Shown here: in pieces, positions 57,791-64,000 of the stretch | Numbering within the stretch: the first letter of the stretch is position 1 | Layout of the letters: every line of letters begins with the position of its first letter | Program-made: the position numbers and the translations under genes | NCBI GenBank assembly: GCA_039654915.1 | Contig: CM077600.1 | Location: 40,036,492-40,100,491 of the forward strand | Reading direction: 5' to 3' | Length of the DNA stretch: 64,000 nt | Source: Aquilaria yunnanensis | Lineage: Eukaryota > Streptophyta > Magnoliopsida > Malvales > Thymelaeaceae | Notes under the pieces: model-generated | Databases searched by the model: none | Told to the model about the DNA's origin: nothing | Seen by the model: the letters and a program-made list of their open reading frames with translations, nothing else

Positions 57791-58339
57791 CTATGAGTCG
57801 AGGATTTGCTTCCCATCCAGTTTTCTTACAAGCTGGCAAACAGGGTCATTTACAGTCAGATTCCCGGGACTGTAACGGTTTTGTTCTTCATGAAAAATGC
57901 TCCATAAACCAAGAAGTTCACGTTGCACAGATCCACAAGAATGCGTCTCAAGAGTCAATTGGATATCATCCAACGAGTCCTTACTCAGGCCATTCTTAAT
58001 GAATCGTATTTTATCTTCTCGATTATCAGAGATCATCCCTAAAGAACGACATTTAGTATTACAAGTCCACCGTCCACATTTATGGCAGACTTGTAACCTT
58101 TTCGCTCTTCGCTTTTTGGCATAAGAGCTTTTGCCTATACCAGGCATGTGAGACACAAATGCCTCTGGGATTTCACCTGCCAGACGAACCTTGGCTTCGA
58201 TTAACCACCGCACATCTTCAGGGATTCCTTTGTGAATCAGAACTCTTAATCGTTCACAGCAAACTTGGTAGATCTTTTTGAGAATGTTCATTGGGAGAGA
58301 AGGAAAATATTTTCGTAAGACAGAAAGAGTAGGATCCAT
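57791..58339 (-). CDS. Gene A, element M: 182-aa NABP-like protein, intact
   Basis: 182 codons, MDPTLSVLRKYFPSLP to KQILDS. The finger CHKCGRWTCNTKC is complete and the basic stretch is SYAKKRRAKRLQVC. It differs from the element O copy at only a handful of residues (for example VCCERLRVLIHK against VRCERLRVLMHK). It is the first gene of the cassette, preceded by the A leader and the tandem repeats at about 58500-58740. Plus-strand frames at 57670-57999 and 57897-58124 are shadows of this gene. Confidence 0.75.
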   Translation of the reverse strand: MDPTLSVLRKYFPSLPMNILKKIYQVCCERLRVLIHKGIPEDVRWLIEAKVRLAGEIPEAFVSHMPGIGKSSYAKKRRAKRLQVCHKCGRWTCNTKCRSLGMISDNREDKIRFIKNGLSKDSLDDIQLTLETHSCGSVQRELLGLWSIFHEEQNRYSPGNLTVNDPVCQLVRKLDGKQILDS

Positions 58340-59499
58340 TTTCTAGAGGGAAGTAAAAGAAAGAAGAGAGGAAAGAATCAGTTATTATGGGCAACTGAGA
58401 GAACCGACTTGAGAGTCACGGAGTACCGTATCCGCCGTTTAACTGGAAAAGTAGATCCTATTTCATTTTGATGTGATAGATATTTTTTATCTTGGATATT
58501 CCATTGAGCTGACGTTGATCCAGTCCTCGATTATTGAATCCATTGTCCGCTTTTGACAAAGTTTCAACGACAATATTTCTTGATGTCTGCCTTATCTTTG
58601 ACCACAGCTATCTCTTATCTTGGATGCTGGTAAGCTGGCATCAATCCTGTCATTCCAGGTGTAGTCTCGATTATTGAATCAATTGCCAGGCTTTTGACAA
58701 TATTGTCTACTATATTCTTGAATTCCTGATGCGAGTTGGTCCCGCGTATTAACTGTGTATCCAGTGATAGATTGGTAAGAGCTGATGACATTGAGATCTC
58801 AGCTTATACTGCTGTAACTATGCTGTGAATGTGATTCCCGTTTGATCCTTGTTATGTAAAGGCTATGTATGCATGATATGAAATGCATGAATGCAGGGCA
58901 TGTGTAACTAATGGCTTTTTTTTTTGTATGGATCTAGTTCTTTATGTCTTTGTTTTACTGGATCCTCTTTGTGATGGCCTTCTTGGACTATCATTGAATC
59001 TCTTTATGCTTTTCAGCTTTTGTTCGCTGCCTCAAAAGCCCAACTCTTTTCAAAATCCTCTTTCTTTGACTTGTTCTTGAATTTTGGCCTCAATTTCTTT
59101 AATGTTGGCCCGCCTCATAATTTGTATCTCTTTCGGGTACTCATCCATTGTCATGGATTTGATACCATCAAAGGCTTTACTTTTAATGTCTGCTTTGCCC
59201 CTTTTCTTGTGACCGTGCCGACACTTACTTATCCCCATGTTATAATCTGAATGATTGCTCTTCCTTGAACTCATGTTTTGATCCATAAGACTTGCCCCCT
59301 TGTCTATTGAACTTCTTTGTTGGCAGTACTCCTCTTACGCTTCGTAGAGACTACTTTGCCCCCCTGAATATGGTGTTTATGTGGATAAAAGGTATCATCT
59401 CATCTTTAACAGAAAGTCGAGCATTTCTAGACCTTTGTGATGGCACTTGATCGTAAATTTCTCTTACAAGAACCACATCTTATTAAAGAAAGACTCAAG
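58340..59499 (-). other. Interior upstream of gene A, element M
   Basis: Equivalent to 9271-10428. Includes a 78-codon frame on the minus strand, 59286-59050 (MDQNMSSRKSNHSDYNMG and a Lys/Arg/Glu-rich C terminus IQIMRRANIKEIEAKIQEQV), which is broken by a stop in O (about 330) and degenerate in I. It is basic and helical-looking, but no family is recognised. Confidence 0.45.
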
Positions 59500-59691
59500 C
59501 TATCTCCTCACTTTTAAGTCTACATACATTAATGAATAATGGTTTGGCCTTAAAGAAAAACTTTCATCAATTTGCAAAGCTTGACAAAGTAGTTTACGGT
59601 CTTTGTTTTTAATTAAAATATCCTGCCATTCTTCCCTTTCCAACTTGAAGACATAAACTGTGCAAGGCAATAAGGTAGAAACATGATTCAC
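59500..59691 (-). CDS. Small sense ORF, 63 aa, conserved with element I, unknown
   Basis: Same length and nearly the same sequence as 9079-9270 (MNHVSTLLPCTVYVFKLERE, then SFSLRPNHYSLMYVDLKVRR). Identical boundaries in two separate elements favour a real or recently real coding segment. Function unknown. Confidence 0.35.
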   Translation of the reverse strand: MNHVSTLLPCTVYVFKLEREEWQDILIKNKDRKLLCQALQIDESFSLRPNHYSLMYVDLKVRR

Positions 59692-62600
59692 AATAATAGT
59701 CTTTTAACTGAATGAGGATGATATCGAGAGGTAAATGTTAGGTGTGAGGAAAGTTAAGTTTGAATGTTTTTTTTTTGTGGCAGTCTTTTAGCTGAATGAG
59801 AATAATATTAAGAGGTAAATATTAGGTCTGAGTAAAGTTAAGTTTGAGTGGTGTGAAAGAAGGGTCTTTTAATACTACTCGTGAGCAATATTAAATAAGG
59901 TAGAAGCATGATTCACAATGATAATCTTTTAACTGAATGAGGATGTTCAGTCTGAGGAAAGTTAAGTTTAAGTGGTGTGGGAGAAGGGTCTTTTAATACT
60001 ACTCGTGAGCAGTATTAAACAAGGTAGAAACATGATTCACAATGATAGTCTTTTAACTGAATGAGGATGTTCGGTTTGAGAAAAGTTAAATTTAAGTGGT
60101 GTGGAAGAATGGTCTTTTAATACTACTCGTGAGCAAATTTGATTATGGTGAAAAACTCAATAGTGATGACCTCAACTTGCCACTCTTTCCAGAAAGTTAG
60201 ACCTCATCTGTTGCCCCCCAACTATTGTGATCTTTATGCCTGCTTGGTTTGAGGGTTGCTTTTGTGTTCTAAACCGCCTTTGCAGGTTTTCAGTTTAGAA
60301 TCCATAGCTCACTTGTTTTCTTTTTTTTCTTTTGCTCTAGTTAGAGCCCTTATTTTTTTGTTTTTTTTGTTTTTTTTTGTTTCCTCTTTTTTTTTTTTTT
60401 GTGAGCTATGGTGATGACATACTTGATAACTCTCTTGAAGTGAGATGACTCAAGTGGCCTTGCTTGCTCGTGCTTGTTCTCAGTTCTTTTTGGTTTTGAA
60501 TTTTCCCTTGTTGTCTTTTGATGGAAGGGATGAATTTCTTTTTTCGGAGTTTGTGTTGCAAAGAACTGAGATCATAGCCCTCTTGAAGTGAAATGATTCA
60601 AGTGGCCTTAGTTGCTTGTGTTTGCTCTCAGTTTCTTTTTTTTTGTTTTGGATTTTCCCTTTAATGGCTTTTGATGGAAGGGATGAACTTCTTTCCTTTG
60701 TTGGAATTTGTGTTGCAGAAAACTGAGAATTTTTTTTTTTGTATTGAGCATTTGTGAGAATTGGGAGGCCACTGAAGTCATTTAATATGAGAGCTAACTT
60801 CTTTGGAAGCTAATCCCGGACTTCTTGCAAGGATGTTGATAACCACTATGAATTCTTTTTTTGAGAGTTGGGGTGCAACATATGAAATCCTTCTTACTAG
60901 ATTTGACAGCACTTTCAAGATCGCCACTATTAAATCTCCCTTAACTTTTTATTTTCACCCACGAGTAGTATCGTTTTCAAAGTAAAGTGTGATAGCAATA
61001 ATGGATAGTATAATGGAAATGAGTGAGAGATGGATATAAAAATGGAATTTTTGGTAAGAAGTGGTAGAATGTGTAGGTGTAATAATTGAATTTTTGGTAA
61101 AAATTGGTAGAATGTGTAGATGTAATAATGGAATTAAAAAGTGGTAGAATGCACACATAACATCTTTTTGTTGGAGAACAAAAAGAATTACCGGTTGTCA
61201 AAAAGTAAAGTGTGATGGCAATAATGGATAGTATAATGGCAAAGAGTGTAAAAAATGGAAAGTAGTAGAATGCACGCATTACATCTTTTTGTTGTACCAG
61301 AAAAAGAATACCAGGTGTCCATCTAACAAAGACTACACCCTAGATTCTGGACTAAATCTAGGAGATTTTTACTATTAAATTACTTTTGCAAGCTTTCAAA
61401 GATACAAGTTTATTCAAAGGATCCCCTGTCATTCAAAAGTGTGTGCGGACTGTTAGGTCAGATCTGACTTGGAGCCCTTCCAAAATTAATGTAATTCCAG
61501 CTCAAAATCTTCACTTTCAATTATCAATCACATCATGGCCTAGCAACTTAGACTCGACCAACTGTTGGACCTTGAGTTTCAGCACCACAGACTTTTCAGT
61601 TACATTTGGGATTTGGGTTACACCAACTTGGAAGAGAAGGTCACTTGGCCTTTGCTACTATTGATATAGATGATAGCAGAATGCCTTCTTCAGCAAAGAC
61701 TGTGATTAACTTTCCTTCAAAAATGAATTTCATTTTTTTTTTGTGTAATGAGGAGGGAATTGCTTCGGCCATATTTTCTATCTTGGACTCTATATCTATG
61801 AGACGTCCTTCGGTTTGTTCTGCCATTAGTCTTGTTTGGAGCCGAGTTGGATATCGGTGTTAAGGTCCAATTTTACCTTTTTAAAGGAATATTTATTTTA
61901 TTAAACTCTACATGTATGTGATTGATGCAATGAATGCATGCATGCAATGTGAGATTATGTTTTTATCAGACTTTGTATTCACGTGATTGATGTAATGGAT
62001 GCATGCAATATAAAATGAGATTATGTTTTTATCAGACTTTATATGCACGTGATTAATGTAATGCATGCATGCAATGAGTGAGTTTGCTTATCCATTATCG
62101 TGGAACTTCAAAACTTTTAGTTGTCATTATAAAGACCAAAAAGTTAGCATAATTTGATGCGTGGTTTTGATGCATGAAGAATAATTGCACAAGAAAGATA
62201 AGGTTATTAATAAGTTAAATAGCAATTAACAACTCATGAAGTATTATGGATAAACAAGTTAAAACCATACGAAGAAAAGTGTAGAGTAACAACACAGCAT
62301 AACAAGGATATGCTTATGGCGTTGGTAAAATGGTAGAAATTCTATGGTCAGTTCTATGGTTAAGTGGGGAGTTCTATATGCATAAGGTGGCTTATCAAAA
62401 AGGCCAGGGATAGTTCCCGAATCCCGTCACTAAATCATAGTGACGGCCCAATTCCTTACCCTCTAGGGTTAATGTAAGGAATGGATTAATTCGAGTCGTA
62501 GCTTTTCGTGGGCCCATGCAGAGACTAACCGTCTCAGGAGGCAATACACTACTTTGCTACTTTGAAACCGGTGAAGGCTTGGAGACCATGGCCTCACAAG

Positions 62601-62784
62601 GACAACAACACCAATTCCGCTTAGAAAGAATCGTGTTCGATTTGAGGAAGCTCGGGTATAGAGCTTCATATTGTGAATGCATTATGCATGTTTATGTAAG
62701 TAAATATAACATATAAAAATCTACATAAAAAGAAGCAAAGCAAAACAAAACAAATCAAGTTTTAGGCTCGACTCACTAACCGTG
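59692..62784 (-). other. Leader and non-coding interior, element M
   Basis: Repeats of 100-125 bases with ACTACTCGTGAGCA at 59690-60140 (more copies than in I), T-rich tracts 60320-60400, tandem units near 61060-61300 around ACATCTTTTTGTTG, the antisense coding remnant 61386-61863, direct repeats with GATTGATGTAATG at 61920-62080, hairpin 62426-62444, and a two-strand-open segment 62469-62716. No retrotransposon protein genes. Confidence 0.6.
62426..62444. promoter_or_regulatory. Conserved leader hairpin, element M
   Basis: GTCACTA...TAGTGAC, the same stem and loop length as 6460-6478. Confidence 0.5.
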
Positions 62785-62802
62785 TCCCCAGTGGAGTCGC
62801 TA
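62785..62802 (-). other. Primer binding site of element M
   Basis: Minus strand TAGCGACTCCACTGGGGA, three bases from the LTR. Differs from element I by one base (TAGC for TGGC). Confidence 0.7.
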
Positions 62803-62805
62803 AGC

Positions 62806-64000
62806 TGTGGCAACGTCGGGTTTTCGGGAGTCGCCACCAATCTGTTTCACCTAGGTCGATTGGACACCTTAAAATTGGTCTGCGAGAGTTCGGGGATCGG
62901 GAGTACGGTTACGCTAAAACAACTTTGTTATAGCGCCCAAAATTGGCACCTTAGTTGATTTTAATTTTGTTTTGCTTTGCTTTTAGAAAATATTCAGTTA
63001 ATTTTCAAACTAGAAATTTTAACTGAATTAATCGGATGCAGATTTTTAAATTAATTTATATAAAATTTGATACTTCCGAACCATGGACTCTGCCGAGTCA
63101 TTTGGACACGGAAGATTTTGATTCCGAACCATGGACTCTGCCGAGTCATTTGGACACGGAATTTTGGTGAAATTTTAAACAATTTTATCCATATTGTAAA
63201 AAATATGGATTTTTATCTTTTTATTTAATTTATTTATTTTAAAAAGTTTGATATTTTCCAAACCGTAGATCCTGCTGGATCATCCGGATATGGAAATTAC
63301 TTTAATTAATTGTTAGTTATATAATTATTATTTTTATGGAATTTATTATTACTAATTTGTAAGTCTTTTGTTTTTAGATTTATTAATAATCTAAAAAATT
63401 TATTTTTTATTCTTTACACTTTCTTTTCTTTTCTTTCTTTTTGATTTTATCTTTCTTTTAGTTTTATTTTTCCTTTCTTTTCTTTCTTTTCTTTTCTTTT
63501 CTTTTTCTTTTCTTTCTTTTCTTTCTTTCTTTTCTTTTTTTATCTTTTCTTTTTCTTTTCTTTCTTTTCTTTCTTTCTTTTCTTTTTTTTATCTTTTTCT
63601 TATCTTTCTTATCTTTTTCTTATCTTTCTTTTAGTTTTTTTTTTAGTGAAAGTTATTTATTATTTAAATAATTATTCAATTTATAAAAGAAAAATAAAAA
63701 TAATTGGCTTTTAAAAAAATTATTTTTATTAGGCTTAAAAAATAATCTTCTTTTAATTTTCATTTATTTATTTAAGTAAGGGTAAAGGTGAATTAAATTA
63801 AAAAAAAATTATATAAAGGAAAATTAATAATAATAAAGTGGGGCTTTTTGGCCATCCACTTTAAAAATAAATAATAATAAAGGTTAGCAAAGTTAATTAA
63901 ATTAATTAACAACAATAATAAAAATTAGCCAAGTTTAATTAAATTAATTGATTAACAACAATAATAAAAAGTTAGTCAAGTTAATTAAATTAATTGATTA
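62806..64000 (-). repeat. 5' LTR of element M, partial
   Basis: Matches 49620-50812 nearly base for base apart from TTTC-repeat length. Runs off the window; about 1.4 kb is expected to be missing. Confidence 0.9.

Larger units (their letters stand above)
49620..64000 (-). mobile_element. Element M: minus-strand LTR retrotransposon, 5' LTR cut by window end
   Basis: Read on the minus strand: 5' LTR (64000-62806, incomplete), primer site 62802-62785, interior, genes A (58339), B (57542), C (56777) and LOG (55641), minisatellite about 54480-52290, polypurine tract 52202-52190, 3' LTR 52189-49620. The visible 1.2 kb of the two LTRs is almost identical outside the TTTC microsatellite, so insertion is recent. 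No gag or pol. All four cargo genes are open, making this the best preserved copy. Confidence 0.9.

Overview
This is nuclear DNA of a flowering plant, probably a eudicot. It is AT-rich, holds one conventional intron-split plant gene, and contains several nested LTR retrotransposons. There are no bacterial operons. The species cannot be named from the sequence alone.

Layout. (1) 1-27407 is the right-hand part of a plus-strand LTR retrotransposon (element O). It is interrupted inside one of its own genes by a complete second member of the family (element I, 2911-21628, LTRs 2911-6098 and 18460-21628, target duplication CTAAG/CTACG). Element I itself carries an unrelated solo LTR (S, 13009-15745, target duplication TCCGT). 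(2) 27408-29869 is a truncated LTR of the same family in reverse orientation (R), apparently the site where O landed. (3) 29870-49619 is host DNA. It holds one 11-exon gene for a nuclear J-domain/GPALPP/DUF3752-type protein (36787-44022), preceded by a 6 kb block of degenerate repeats and followed by gene-poor DNA with MITE-like sequences. (4) 49620-64000 is a third, nearly complete member on the minus strand (element M), whose 5' LTR runs off the window.

The most striking content is the cargo of the elements. They have a tRNA-Arg-type primer site, a polypurine tract and long LTRs, like Tat/Ogre-lineage elements. I find no gag, protease, reverse transcriptase or integrase. Instead each carries the same cassette in sense orientation. 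First come three tandem 182-codon genes (called A, B and C here) for small basic proteins with a YAK(K/R)RRAKRL stretch followed by a C-x2-C-x4-C-x3-C finger. This arrangement recalls the cysteine-rich nucleic-acid-binding proteins of carlaviruses. Then comes an intronless LOG-like gene (cytokinin riboside monophosphate phosphoribohydrolase family). B, C and LOG each have their own TATA region, and all spacers share a promoter motif. Behind LOG lies a long minisatellite whose units fold into hairpins, then the polypurine tract.

The copies are in different states of decay. In O, A is open but has lost a finger cysteine; B and C carry CGA-to-TGA stops, and C was also split by I; LOG is open. 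In I, A and B are open, while C and LOG are fused by a deletion. In M, A, B, C and LOG are all open, though LOG has a changed glycine motif and B looks gene-converted by C. If the homologies hold, this is a non-autonomous retrotransposon family that captured a virus-like RNA-binding or silencing-suppressor-type gene and a plant hormone-activation gene, and amplified both with their own promoters.
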